Source: Sphingopyxis macrogoltabida
GTDB taxonomy: Bacteria; Pseudomonadota; Alphaproteobacteria; Sphingomonadales; Sphingomonadaceae
Direction: 5' to 3'
Assembly: GCF_001314325.1 (NCBI RefSeq)
Contig: NZ_CP009430.1
Span: 62,001-126,000, forward strand
DNA: 64,000 nucleotides
In this document: one piece after another, positions 43,791 through 53,078 of the stretch
Numbering within the stretch: position 1 is the first letter of the stretch
Layout: each line of letters opens with the position of its first letter
The notes under the pieces: generated by a model
What the model saw: the letters and a program-made list of their open reading frames with translations, nothing else
What the model was told of the DNA's origin: nothing
Database searches by the model: none
Position numbers and translations under genes: made by a program

Positions 43791-44599
43791 CATCCAGTCC
43801 AACCTACAAGACGATCTCGATCGAGAAAGAGGGCGCCATCGACTGGCTCACTCTCGATCGGCCCGATCGTCTGAACACGATCAACCCGGCGATGTGTGCG
43901 GATCTCCTCGACTATTTCGGCAATCTGCAATGGGATCATTCGGTCCGGCTCGTCATCCTTCAGGGACGGGGCCGCGCCTTTTGTGCCGGCTACGACCTTG
44001 ACGAGGCCGATGCCGTCAGCGGAGCACGGGGAACCGTTCACGGCCTTGCTGCACAGCGGCAGGTGAGCGAGGTGTTCATTCGCATGCGGCGCTGTCCGCA
44101 GCCGATCCTGTGCCTCGCGCATGGCGCCGCTGTCGGTGGCGGTTTCGGCCTGGTGCTCGCCAGCGACATTAGGATCGTCGCCGACAACGTCCGGATGAAT
44201 GTCGCTATGGCCAACGTTGGCCTGACGGGCTGCGATGTCGGAATAAGCTATTTCCTGCCGCGCGCTGTCGGTCAGTCGGTGGCTTCGGAATTGATGATGA
44301 CGGGTCGAATGATCGGTGCGACCCGCGCGCTGTCGATCGGCTTGGTGTCGGAAATTGCAGAGCCCGAAACGTTACGTTCAGCCGGCGAAAAGATGGCGGG
44401 GGAAATGTTGCGTCTATCGCCGCTGGGCTTGCGGATGACGAAAGAAGGTGTGCGCATGGGCATCGACGCGCCGAGCCTGGAAGCGGCGGTTCTCATGGAA
44501 GATCGCGGCCAGATCCTTTGCGCCGACGCAGGTTTGATGCGCGAAGGAATCGCCGCGTTTCGGGAGAAGCGCGAACCCGAATACCCGGATGGGGAATAG
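43787..44599 (+). CDS. Enoyl-CoA hydratase/isomerase family protein
   Basis: Crotonase-fold protein of about 270 residues starting at GTG 43787, which overlaps the previous stop by 4 bases; a longer upstream frame lies inside the TIM-barrel gene. Oxyanion-hole segments FCAGYDLDEAD near 62 and HGAAVGGGFGLVLASDIRI near 108 are intact, and VGLTGCDVGISYFLPRAVG near 143 is typical of one enoyl-CoA hydratase subgroup. Followed 3 bases later by the FadH-like reductase, consistent with a beta-oxidation-type step on an unsaturated acyl-CoA. Confidence 0.9.
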   Translation: MTSSPTYKTISIEKEGAIDWLTLDRPDRLNTINPAMCADLLDYFGNLQWDHSVRLVILQGRGRAFCAGYDLDEADAVSGARGTVHGLAAQRQVSEVFIRMRRCPQPILCLAHGAAVGGGFGLVLASDIRIVADNVRMNVAMANVGLTGCDVGISYFLPRAVGQSVASELMMTGRMIGATRALSIGLVSEIAEPETLRSAGEKMAGEMLRLSPLGLRMTKEGVRMGIDAPSLEAAVLMEDRGQILCADAGLMREGIAAFREKREPEYPDGE

Positions 44600-44602
44600 C
44601 AG

Positions 44603-46648
44603 ATGACTGCATTCCCGGGCTCCGACCTGAACGGGAAGGGGCGTAAATTTCCTCGCCTCTTCACGCCGCTTATGCTCCCGGGGCTAACGTTGCCCAATCG
44701 CGTTGTGATGGGGTCGATGCATACGGGCTTCGAGTCGAGGGCCGACGGGATGGAATGTCTGGCTGCATTCTATGTCGAACGCGTACGCGGCGGGGTGGGT
44801 CTGATCGTGACGGGAGGATTTTCGCCCAACGACGAAGGCGAATTGCGCGGGCATCGCGCTCAGATGAGTTGCGAAGATGACGCAACCCGGCACCGCATCG
44901 TGACCGATGCCGTTCACGATGCTGGTGGCCATATCCTTCTCCAGCTCCTGCACTCGGGTCGATATGGCCTACACTCGCGCATCGTCGCGCCATCTCCTGT
45001 GAAATCGCCTATCGGACGCGAGGTACCACGCGAGCTTTCCGGTAACGAAATCGAACAGACGATCGAAGACTTCGTCAAGGCGGCGCGGCTCGCCCGTTAT
45101 GCCGGCTATGACGGCGTCGAAATCATGGGTTGCGAAGGCTATCTCATCAATCAGTTCCTCGCGGTCTGTACCAACTTGCGCACCGACGACTGGGGCGGCG
45201 ACCTCGAAAACAGGATGCGATTTGCGGTAGAGATTGTTCGCCGGACACGGCGCGAACTCGGCGAGCATTTCATCATTTCCTATCGGCATACAGCGCTCGA
45301 CCTTGTCGAAGGGGGGCTGACCGGCGACGAGATTGTGACCGTTGCAAAAGCAATAGAAGCAGCGGGGGCAACGCTTCTCAATACGGGCTTCGGCTGGCAC
45401 GAGGCCCGGATCCCGACCATCGCCCAGCCAGTCCCTCGCGGAGGTTTCGCTTGGGCCGTGAAACAGCTGACCGCTGCGCTCGACATTCCTGTCATCGCGT
45501 CAAACCGGATCAACACGCCCGAGGCCGCCGAGGCCATCCTCGAACGCGGCGAGGCCGACGCCGTCGCGATGGCGCGCGCGATGCTGGCCGATCCTGCCTT
45601 CGCCGCAAAGGCCAGGGAAGGCCGGTCCGGCGCGATCAATATCTGCATCGCCTGCAACCAGGCGTGCCTCGATCATTATCTGCGCGACGATATCGCAAAT
45701 TGCCTCGTCAATCCGCGGGCGGGACGCGAAACGTCGCTCCTCTATCGGCCCGTCGACCGGCCCAAGCGTATCGCCGTGGTTGGCGGCGGACCCGCCGGTC
45801 TGTCATGCGCGTCCGTCGCGGCCGAACGCGGCCACGATGTCGTCCTGTTCGAACAGAACTCGGAACTGGGCGGGCAGTTCAACTTCGCCAAACATATCCC
45901 GGGAAAGCGCGAATTTGGTGATTCCATCGCCTATTATGCCGATCGCTTGGCGCGTGCTGGTGCTGAGCTCAGGCTGAATTGCGAAGCGCAGGCTGCGGAG
46001 CTGGAGGGATTTGACGAGGTGGTCATGGCTACTGGTATCGAACCCAGATGGCCCGACATTGCGGGCATCGAGGAGGGACATGTGATTGGTTACGCCGACC
46101 TCCTGTCCGGAAAGGCGGAGCCCGGCGAGAGAATCGCCATCATTGGCGCGGGGGGCATCGGAGTCGATGTCGCGCTTTATCTAACGGGTCGGCAGAGCCG
46201 TTCGACACTCGATCCGATTGCTTTTCGCGAGGCTTGGGGAGTCAGCGACGATCCGCAGATCAGTGGAGGACTCGCGTCGGGCGGCCCGGTTCATCATGCG
46301 CAGCGGCACAATATCACAATTCTCAAGCGGTCCACGACACCCTTTGGCAGCAATCTCGGGCGCAGCACGGGATGGGCGTTGCGGGCAGAGTTGCGACGCA
46401 GCGGCGTGGCGGTCATTGGCGGCGTCGAATATCGTGCGATCACCAAGAAGGGAGTCGTGATCGCCATCGATGGGGCGGAGCGACTGGTTCCTGCCGATAC
46501 TATCGTTATTTGCGCCGGGCAGACATCTTGCCGACCCTTTGAGATCGACGGCCCGAGAACGCATTGGATCGGCGGCGCGCGCGTTGCCGGAGAATTGGAT
46601 GCTGAACGCGCAATTCTTGAAGGCGCCGAACTGGCAGCGCGGCTTTAA
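44603..46648 (+). CDS. NADH:flavin oxidoreductase/2,4-dienoyl-CoA reductase (FadH-like)
   Basis: 681-residue FMN/FAD/[4Fe-4S] enzyme, close in length to E. coli FadH (672). An N-terminal old-yellow-enzyme TIM barrel carries GCEGYLINQFL (Tyr) and DDWGGDLENRMRF, then comes the iron-sulfur motif CIACNQACLDHYLRDDIANC (CxxCx3Cx11C, near 351-370), then FAD/NAD-binding domains (VVGGGPAGLSCA near 394, AIIGAGGIGVDVA near 512). Reduces a conjugated dienoyl-CoA or similar enone with NAD(P)H. Last gene of the operon before the IS701 element. Confidence 0.92.
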   Translation: MTAFPGSDLNGKGRKFPRLFTPLMLPGLTLPNRVVMGSMHTGFESRADGMECLAAFYVERVRGGVGLIVTGGFSPNDEGELRGHRAQMSCEDDATRHRIVTDAVHDAGGHILLQLLHSGRYGLHSRIVAPSPVKSPIGREVPRELSGNEIEQTIEDFVKAARLARYAGYDGVEIMGCEGYLINQFLAVCTNLRTDDWGGDLENRMRFAVEIVRRTRRELGEHFIISYRHTALDLVEGGLTGDEIVTVAKAIEAAGATLLNTGFGWHEARIPTIAQPVPRGGFAWAVKQLTAALDIPVIASNRINTPEAAEAILERGEADAVAMARAMLADPAFAAKAREGRSGAINICIACNQACLDHYLRDDIANCLVNPRAGRETSLLYRPVDRPKRIAVVGGGPAGLSCASVAAERGHDVVLFEQNSELGGQFNFAKHIPGKREFGDSIAYYADRLARAGAELRLNCEAQAAELEGFDEVVMATGIEPRWPDIAGIEEGHVIGYADLLSGKAEPGERIAIIGAGGIGVDVALYLTGRQSRSTLDPIAFREAWGVSDDPQISGGLASGGPVHHAQRHNITILKRSTTPFGSNLGRSTGWALRAELRRSGVAVIGGVEYRAITKKGVVIAIDGAERLVPADTIVICAGQTSCRPFEIDGPRTHWIGGARVAGELDAERAILEGAELAARL

Positions 46649-46676
46649 ATAGCATTCGGAAGCACTTATTAATTCG

Positions 46677-46692
46677 GCCAGTTGTGACTGGC
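46677..46692. terminator. Possible hairpin after the FadH-like gene
   Basis: GCCAGT-TGTG-ACTGGC forms a 6-bp stem 29 bases after the stop codon and 6 bases before the IS701 end. No T-run is present next to it; weak candidate. Confidence 0.35.
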
Positions 46693-46785
46693 TGCTAGCA
46701 CTACTTTGGCAGAAGCTTGATTTTTGGGATTCCCATTTGGGTTGACGAGTGATTCATAGGGAGCCGACGTTGGAAGGGTGTCGGC

Positions 46786-48056
46786 GATGGATGGTGATTG
46801 GCGGGATGAGTTGGAGCGTTGGCTGGCGCCCTATCTGAAGGGTCTTGGCCATAAGGCCCGGCAGCGGATGTGCCCGGCCTATGTTGCCGGCCTATGTTGC
46901 CGGCCTGATCGGCCCGGGGGATCGCAAGAGCATCCAGCCGATGGCGGCGCGGTCGAGCGAAGTGGGATACGATCGCCTGCATCACTTCATCGGCGCGGGT
47001 CTGTGGGATAGCGCACCGCTGGAGGCGACATTGTGGGACCAGGCCGATACGCTGGTCGGCGGCGGCAAGGCATGGCTGATCATCGACGATACTGCGCTGC
47101 CGAAGAAGGGGACGGCATCCGTCGGCGTGGCGCCGCAATATGCATCGGCGCTGGGCAAGAATGCGAACTGCCAGACGCTCGTATCGGTGACGCTGGCATC
47201 GCGAGAGGTGCCGATCATGCTGAGCTTGCGCCTGTTTCTGCCAGAGAGTTGGGCGAATGACGAGGCGCGCATGGTCAAGGCCGGTGTGCCCGAGCCCTTT
47301 CGCCCCTATCGTACCAAGCCGGCGACCGCGATCGAGGAGATCGACCGGGTCATCGCTGCCGGGGTGCGGTTCGGCTGTGTGCTCGCGGATGCCGGATACG
47401 GCCTCTCAGCCCCTTTCCGTCAGGCGCTCAGCGCCAGGGACCTGCGCTGGGCGGTCGGGATCCCCCGGCACCAGAAGGTGTATCCCGCCGACGTGCAACT
47501 GATCTTCCCTGTGGCGGGACGCGGACGCCCCCGGCGGCACCATGTTCCGGACACCCCATCGCGTGCCGCCCACGCCATGCTCGAGGGCGTAAAATGGCGA
47601 CAGGTCAGTTGGCGCCGAGGAACGAAGGGGCGCCTGAGCGCGCGCTTTGCCGCCATGCGCGTGCGCATCGCCGACGGACCGCCGCAACGCATCGGCGCTT
47701 CGGGCGCGCAGCACATGCCCGGGGAAGAAGCATGGCTGGTCGGCGAGCATCGCTCCAGCGGCGAGCGCAAATATTATCTCTCGAACCTGCCCGCAGATAC
47801 GCCGGTCAAGGATATCGCCGGCGCCATCAAGGCGCGCTGGATCTGCGAACAGGCGCACCAGCAACTCAAGGAAGAGCTTGGCCTCGACCATTTTGAAGGC
47901 CGATCCTGGACAGGTCTCCATCGCCATGCCCTCATGACAATGATCGCCTATGCCTTCCTGCAATCCCGCCGCCTCGCTCAGGCGGGACGGAAAAAAAAGA
48001 ATCGCAGGTCCGCCGCCACAGCCCAGCCTGCCAGCGGTCCGGCAGGCCATCCTTGA
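46786..48056 (+). pseudogene. IS701-family transposase, frameshifted by a 13-base duplication
   Basis: The frame opens at ATG 46786 with MDGDWRDELERWLAPYLKGLG and continues to CPAYVAGL, then shifts into another frame reading IGPGDRKSIQPMAARSS to the stop at 48056. The cause is a tandem duplication of 13 bases (46876-46888 and 46889-46901). Removing one copy restores a continuous frame of about 418 residues. DDE residues are otherwise present: Asp in LIIDDTALPKKG, Asp in VLADAGYG and Glu in HQQLKEELGLDHF. Confidence 0.9.
46876..46901 (+). repeat. 13-base tandem duplication inside the IS701 transposase
   Basis: GGCCTATGTTGCC occurs twice in direct succession (46876-46888, 46889-46901). The extra 13 bases shift the frame by one. 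Looks like a slippage-type mutation after insertion. Confidence 0.95.
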
Positions 48057-48221
48057 TTACCTCTCACGACCCCCACCGACACATTGCCCTCATTGCAGAA
48101 CACCGCTGGAAAACATGCCAATCAAGCTTCTGCCAAAGTAGTGCTAGTGTGGTTTATGGATATGAAATACGCTCCCGGTCAGGCGGCATAATATGGCGTG
48201 TTTCAAATCCACCACACTGGG

Positions 48222-49169
48222 TCAGCAAGCAAAATTCAATATGAGGCCAGGACGCGGCCACCGCGCCTTGAACAGCCGACCGGTCGTGGACCCGGTGATC
48301 CAAACGTCACGCATATCCGCTCCGCCGAAACAGATGTTGGTCGTGCCAATATCGGGGATGGGTATCCATTCCAATGATCCGTCGAGGCCGATCACGCTGA
48401 TCCCCCCCTCGATTAGGGTGCCGACGCACACGCGGCCATCACGCTCAACCGCAAGGCTATCAAAGCCGCGGTGATCAGGCATCGTGAAGAGCGGGCGCCT
48501 TGGATACGCCGTTCCTGCCGATTTGAGATTACCCGGACCATTGACATCAAGCGCCCAAAGACGACCCATTAGCGTATCAGCGACGTATAATGTCGTTTCG
48601 TCCGGCGAGAGGCCAACACCATTCGGCGCGATTAACTTAGAACGTCGGCATGTGATATGGGTTCCGTCAAAACGGGCATAGTACAAGGCACCGAACCGAC
48701 GTCCGTCGTCGGTTTCGCAACCATGATCTGTAAACCAGAAACCTCCGTCGCGGTCGAAAACGAGATCATTGGGCGCGATCAAGGGTGCTCCATCGCAATG
48801 ATCATAGAGTGTTGTCACCACCCCGCTGGCCATGCCGACCCGCTGAATAGAACCCCCGACATACTGTGGCGGAAGTCCCGGCGAAGGAAAGGTCAGTCCT
48901 TTATGATCGATAAACCCGAGTCCGCCATTATTGGCAATATACACGGCGCCGTCCGGACCGATGGCCGCGCCGTTGGGGCCTCCACCGGTTTCGGCTACAA
49001 CAGTCTTGGTGCCGTCGGATGCAATACGGGTCAAGCGCGCTCCTTTGATCTCCACGAGCAATATAGACCCATCTGCCATCGCAATTGGTCCCTCCGGAAA
49101 TGCTAGGCCGTCAGCGACAATTTCCAGTTCGAGCAACGTTTCTTTGAAATGAATGATATGAATCTCCAT
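48222..49169 (-). CDS. SMP-30/gluconolactonase family lactonase
   Basis: Six-bladed propeller hydrolase of 315 residues. Metal ligands of the family are visible: Glu in AFPEGPIA near 25, Asn in APNDLVFD near 132, Asn in APNGVGLS near 184 and Asp in FDSLAVERDG near 237. Probably opens a lactone formed in the pathway. Last gene of the minus-strand operon led by the GMC gene at 57411, although IS256 now interrupts that unit. Confidence 0.9.
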   Translation of the reverse strand: MEIHIIHFKETLLELEIVADGLAFPEGPIAMADGSILLVEIKGARLTRIASDGTKTVVAETGGGPNGAAIGPDGAVYIANNGGLGFIDHKGLTFPSPGLPPQYVGGSIQRVGMASGVVTTLYDHCDGAPLIAPNDLVFDRDGGFWFTDHGCETDDGRRFGALYYARFDGTHITCRRSKLIAPNGVGLSPDETTLYVADTLMGRLWALDVNGPGNLKSAGTAYPRRPLFTMPDHRGFDSLAVERDGRVCVGTLIEGGISVIGLDGSLEWIPIPDIGTTNICFGGADMRDVWITGSTTGRLFKARWPRPGLILNFAC

Positions 49170-49183
49170 GCAAAGGGAACATC

Positions 49184-49273
49184 ATGTCGGTAAGCGGAAT
49201 TGGCCGAGCCGAAGCAATTGCGATGGCTGTCGCCGGAGCATCGATGCTCGTGAACGACCTTGGCGGCGAATGG
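49184..49273 (+). pseudogene. Remnant of an SDR gene (N-terminal Rossmann fragment)
   Basis: The plus-strand frame reads SGIGRAEAIAMAVAGASM then LVNDLGGEW, matching the glycine motif and second strand of an MFE-type SDR (GIGRAEALALA...VVVNDLGG). No initiator region, catalytic Ser or YxxxK follows, since the frame runs into unrelated sequence overlapping the neighbouring gene. It is a relic squeezed between the SMP-30 and isocitrate-lyase-like genes, showing a past deletion or rearrangement. Confidence 0.72.
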
Positions 49274-49295
49274 AACTGCTACGGAAAACCCAGTC

Positions 49296-50144
49296 TTAGG
49301 TCTCCGAGGCGCCGCTCCGGCTTTTCGCAAGCTTTACGAATGTCATGTCATCGACCAGGGTGGCGATAAAGCCAGGGTCAAATGCTCGCGCCCGAACGTC
49401 GAGTGCTCCCTTTCCTCGAATTTCTTCAAGCAACTGAAGATGTGCCCTGATCGCTGTCGGTACGGCGGAACTGGCGAACAGGTTGATTTTCAGGCCGGAC
49501 TGCTCAGCCTGTTCGACGCGCCGGTTGATGTCGAGCACCGGGATGGGGACGGCGTCGACGATCTCCTTCATCGCTTTGCCCGGCATCGCCGGAAGCATGA
49601 AGACATCCGCTCCCATTTTGGCAAAGGCAATCCCGCGTTCGATCGCGACCTCCACTTTGCCATTGCCTTTGACGAATTCGTCGCTCCTGGCGATGATCAG
49701 GAACGCGTCACTCCGCCGCGCATCGACTGCCGCCGCTATGCGCGCGCGCATCTCGTCGAGTGGCATTTGTCGATCGCCGTCATAGAGATGCTTCGGATTG
49801 ATCGTGTCCTCGATATGGATAGCAGCAGCGCCGGCATGTTCGAAATCGCGAACCGTGCGGCGCACGTTAAGCGTCGTCTCACCGCCCTGATCGGCATCGA
49901 CAATGAGAGGAATTGATATCGCGCCTGCAATACGCTCCACAAAGGGCAACATATCCTGAGGGCCAACCAGACCATGATCGGGAACAGCGGCATGCATCTG
50001 GCCCATCGCTTCTCCGCCGATATAGGTTGCGCAGAATCCGCTGTGTTCAACGACGCGAGCGGTCAGAACGCTGTAACATTCCGCGACGATGCGCATCCCT
50101 GGCTGGTCGATGAGGTTACGAAGCGTTGATAGGGCTTGGGTCAT
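49296..50144 (-). CDS. Isocitrate lyase/PEP mutase superfamily protein
   Basis: TIM-barrel protein of 282 residues. Visible are YIGGEAMGQM near 41, the Mg-binding IVDADQGGET near 82 and AIHIEDTINPKHLYDG near 110, where the KKCGH catalytic motif of isocitrate and methylisocitrate lyases is absent. Relatives lacking that motif include oxaloacetate decarboxylase- and carboxyvinyl-carboxyphosphonate-type enzymes. A C-C lyase or decarboxylase acting on a 2-oxo or hydroxy acid is likely. Four bases separate it from the upstream synthetase. Confidence 0.88.
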   Translation of the reverse strand: MTQALSTLRNLIDQPGMRIVAECYSVLTARVVEHSGFCATYIGGEAMGQMHAAVPDHGLVGPQDMLPFVERIAGAISIPLIVDADQGGETTLNVRRTVRDFEHAGAAAIHIEDTINPKHLYDGDRQMPLDEMRARIAAAVDARRSDAFLIIARSDEFVKGNGKVEVAIERGIAFAKMGADVFMLPAMPGKAMKEIVDAVPIPVLDINRRVEQAEQSGLKINLFASSAVPTAIRAHLQLLEEIRGKGALDVRARAFDPGFIATLVDDMTFVKLAKSRSGASET

Positions 50145-50148
50145 GGCG

Positions 50149-52143
50149 TTATCTCAATCTAGCGCGGGCTACTTCGCGAATGACATCGAAATTGGCCAAC
50201 GCTGAAACGTCGCCGGCGTCCTCCCCAGCATAGGCGGCAGCCAACGCGCGCCGCACGATTTTTCCGTTGCGAGTTTTAGGTAGTGATCCAATGAAATATA
50301 TCTCGGACGGGACCATCGATGCACCCAGCCGGGCGCGGACGAGCGCTGAAAGGGCGCCGGACGACTGCTCCGCGCCATCGGCGGCGATGATAAAAGCGAT
50401 AATTTTCTGTCCCTTAAGTGCATCAGGAGCACCGACAACGGCGGCTTCAACCACCGAACTGTGAAGCAGCAGAACATTTTCGATCTCCGCAGGGCCGACG
50501 CGGCGTCCCGACGTCTTGATCGTATCATCGGACCGTCCGCGGATATACCACCAGCCGCTGGAGTCGCGCGTCGCAAGGTCGCCATGATGCCAAACCCCGG
50601 GAAAGGTCGACCAATAGGTTTCCAGATACCGCGCGTCATCATTGCCCCAGAAACCATGCGTCATACCCGGCCAGGGCTGGGTAACGACCAACTCGCCGAT
50701 CGGTTCGGCCCCGGCGGCGGTGTCATTGTAGATAATTTCTGCACCCATCCCGATCACCGGCCCGCTGAACGCACATTCTCGCATCGGCAACACCGCATAG
50801 GCGGCTAGGATGCCACCACCTATCTCCGTCCCGCCGGAATAATTGACAATCGGACGCCTTTTCATGCCGACTTTTTCAAACAACCATCGCCACGAACGTT
50901 CATCCCAAGCCTCGCCGGTGGAAATGAATGAATGGAGTCGGGAAAGATCGTGACGCTCGGTTGGCCCTGTCGGCTCAGCCGCCCCCATAGCCCGCACAGC
51001 CGAAGGCGAAATGCCAAGTATCGTGACCTCTTGCTGTTCGCAAAAGCGCCACATCTGCTCCTGATCCGGGGAGTCAAGCGCGCCGACGAAGAATATCGAT
51101 GTTGCGCCGAGAGCCGCATTGGCGACAATCATTTGTGGACCGACGATCCAGCCCAAATCGGTAGCCCATGCAAAACGATCGGCAGCCTTCACGTTGAACG
51201 CGAGCGCAAAGTCGGCGGTGCATTTCAACAAAAAGCCGGCATGGGAATGGACGATGCCCTTCGGTTGTCCCGTCGTGCCGGACGTGTACATCAAAAGTAG
51301 CGGATGGTTGGGATCGGTCTGTACGGGATCGACCGGATCTGCCAATGCACCGGCGGCAATTTCCACTTCCCAGTCGCGCCAGTTAGACGGCAATGTGCCG
51401 GCCCGTTCTGGATCGGCAACGCAGATGACGTCCGGCGGACATGCCACCATCGACAACGCGGCACGCGCGGTGTCAGCCATTTCGATCCATTTGCCCTTCC
51501 GATGAAAGCCCGACGCTACCACCAGCAGTTTCGCTTTGCAGTCTTTGAGCCGCGTCGCGAGCGATTCAGGACCATATCCCGAAAAACAGGGCACAGCGAT
51601 CGCTCCGACCCATGCACATGCGAAAAATGCGACTGCTGCCTCAATCGTCATCGGTAGGAACAAGCCAACGCAATCGCCCGGCGCGATGCCAGTCGCGACC
51701 AGTCGACTGGCAAGCTGCGCCGTCAGTTGCCGAAAGTCGCTGCGCGAGACCGATGCGGTCGCTTGTCCACTTTCGAATACCGTCACGATTGCAGGCCCAT
51801 TGCCTCCTTCACCGTCACTACGCAGACACGTGTCAACGATATTGAGTTTCCCGCCAGGGAACCACGAAGGGAACGGCGCGCCACGACTATCATCGCATAA
51901 CTGATCGAAGGGGCAGCTGAATGTCAGACCGAGATGTTTGATCAGCGTGCGATAATATCGTTCAGGATTGGCAAGCGCAAAACGATGTAGTTCCTCAACC
52001 GATTCCAGGTCGAGCAGGTCCATGATCTGCCAAAGATGCGAAGACTGTTGGATCTCTGGCGCAGGATGCCAAACGGCGCCCTCTTCGCCAGCGAAGCGCT
52101 TTGCATGATTCTCGCTGGGAGGAGCCTCGCCTACATGGTTCAT
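50149..52143 (-). CDS. Acyl-CoA synthetase (acetoacetyl/acetyl-CoA synthetase-like, ANL family)
   Basis: AMP-forming acid-CoA ligase of 664 residues. Motifs: P-loop-like YTSGTTGQPKG near 288, NYSGGTEIGGG near 438, the adenylate-binding WHHGDLATRD near 522 and the catalytic Lys in PKTRNGKIVRR near 632. The length and N-terminal ACAS-type domain place it among acetyl-/propionyl-/acetoacetyl-CoA synthetases rather than short fatty-acid ligases. It activates the acid product of the right-block pathway before the crotonase step encoded immediately upstream. Confidence 0.92.
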   Translation of the reverse strand: MNHVGEAPPSENHAKRFAGEEGAVWHPAPEIQQSSHLWQIMDLLDLESVEELHRFALANPERYYRTLIKHLGLTFSCPFDQLCDDSRGAPFPSWFPGGKLNIVDTCLRSDGEGGNGPAIVTVFESGQATASVSRSDFRQLTAQLASRLVATGIAPGDCVGLFLPMTIEAAVAFFACAWVGAIAVPCFSGYGPESLATRLKDCKAKLLVVASGFHRKGKWIEMADTARAALSMVACPPDVICVADPERAGTLPSNWRDWEVEIAAGALADPVDPVQTDPNHPLLLMYTSGTTGQPKGIVHSHAGFLLKCTADFALAFNVKAADRFAWATDLGWIVGPQMIVANAALGATSIFFVGALDSPDQEQMWRFCEQQEVTILGISPSAVRAMGAAEPTGPTERHDLSRLHSFISTGEAWDERSWRWLFEKVGMKRRPIVNYSGGTEIGGGILAAYAVLPMRECAFSGPVIGMGAEIIYNDTAAGAEPIGELVVTQPWPGMTHGFWGNDDARYLETYWSTFPGVWHHGDLATRDSSGWWYIRGRSDDTIKTSGRRVGPAEIENVLLLHSSVVEAAVVGAPDALKGQKIIAFIIAADGAEQSSGALSALVRARLGASMVPSEIYFIGSLPKTRNGKIVRRALAAAYAGEDAGDVSALANFDVIREVARARLR

Positions 52144-52146
52144 AGT

Positions 52147-52956
52147 CTATAGTACGGCTGTACGTGGAAAATTGGGCGCGCGCTTTTCAAGAAAAGCTGT
52201 CATCCCTTCTATCCCTTCTGGACCGGCAAAGCCCATAAATTCATAGGCGACGCTCGCGTCGAAGATCGGTCCAGCGTTGCGGATCCAACTGTTAAGCGAG
52301 TATTTGGTCCAGCGGGTCGCCGCCGGCGGCCCCATTGCCAATCGTGTGGCAATTTCCACCGCCTTGGTTTCGACATCTGCATCATCGACCACAAGTGAAA
52401 CCAGGCCGATGCGTTCGGCTTCCTCACCGGTCATCCGCTCGCAACACAGGAGGTAATATTTTGCTTTGGCCATGCTGACCAGCAGCGGCCAGATAATCAT
52501 CGCGCAATCGCCCGCCGCAATGCCGATCTTTGTATGGCCATCCATGAAATTCGCATCGCGCGCAGCGATCGAAACATCGGCCAGCAATCCCGCAGCGAGT
52601 CCCGCGCCGACGGCCCATCCCCTGATCCCACTGACGATCGGCTTTGAGCAGTGGACCATATTGTAAACCAGATCGCGCGTTTCCTTCATTGTCTGCATGC
52701 GCAGGTCATGATCGCGGGCAACCTTGATTTCGTGATTCAGATCGCCGCCGGCGGAAAAGCTCTTTCCTGCTCCGGTAATGATGATCGCTGAAACGCTGTC
52801 ATCGGAATCGACGTCTCTCCACACCTCGGACACCTCCCGGTGCATATCGGCATCCATAACGCCCAGCTTGAGCTGCGACGTCATTGTGATCCTGATGACA
52901 CGGTCATGCGGTCGATCGAATTTGAGACTCTTGTATTTGGCGTATCTATCGCTCAC
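52147..52956 (-). CDS. Enoyl-CoA hydratase/isomerase family protein
   Basis: Crotonase-fold protein of 269 residues starting at GTG 52956. Oxyanion-hole segments FSAGGDLNHE near 70 and RGWAVGAGLAAGLLADVSIA near 113. The GHTKIGIAAGDCAMIIWPLLVSMAKA segment has an AGD where classical hydratases have a Glu-based site, suggesting different chemistry. It lies between the synthetase and the broken P450-3 on the minus strand, 3 bases before the synthetase gene. Confidence 0.9.
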   Translation of the reverse strand: MSDRYAKYKSLKFDRPHDRVIRITMTSQLKLGVMDADMHREVSEVWRDVDSDDSVSAIIITGAGKSFSAGGDLNHEIKVARDHDLRMQTMKETRDLVYNMVHCSKPIVSGIRGWAVGAGLAAGLLADVSIAARDANFMDGHTKIGIAAGDCAMIIWPLLVSMAKAKYYLLCCERMTGEEAERIGLVSLVVDDADVETKAVEIATRLAMGPPAATRWTKYSLNSWIRNAGPIFDASVAYEFMGFAGPEGIEGMTAFLEKRAPNFPRTAVL

Positions 52957-53078
52957 GATTTGATTCCCTATTTGATATAATTTGTCACACGAAAGCGCCG
53001 CATACTTCGACAGGATTTGCTTTTATGATGCGGCGCAATTTATCCGCGCCGTAACTGTCCGGTAAAAACGCGGTGGTG

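Larger units (their letters stand above)
46699..48143 (+). mobile_element. IS701-family insertion sequence
   Basis: 1445-base element with perfect 24-base terminal inverted repeats (46699-46722 and 48120-48143, beginning CACTACTTTGGC) and a 4-base target duplication CTAG on both sides (46695-46698, 48144-48147). A YTAR-type target and DDE transposase identify the IS701 family. It sits between the FadH-like gene and the SMP-30 gene, at the boundary of the two regulatory blocks, and breaks no identifiable gene. The transposase is frameshifted, so the copy should be defective. Confidence 0.92.
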
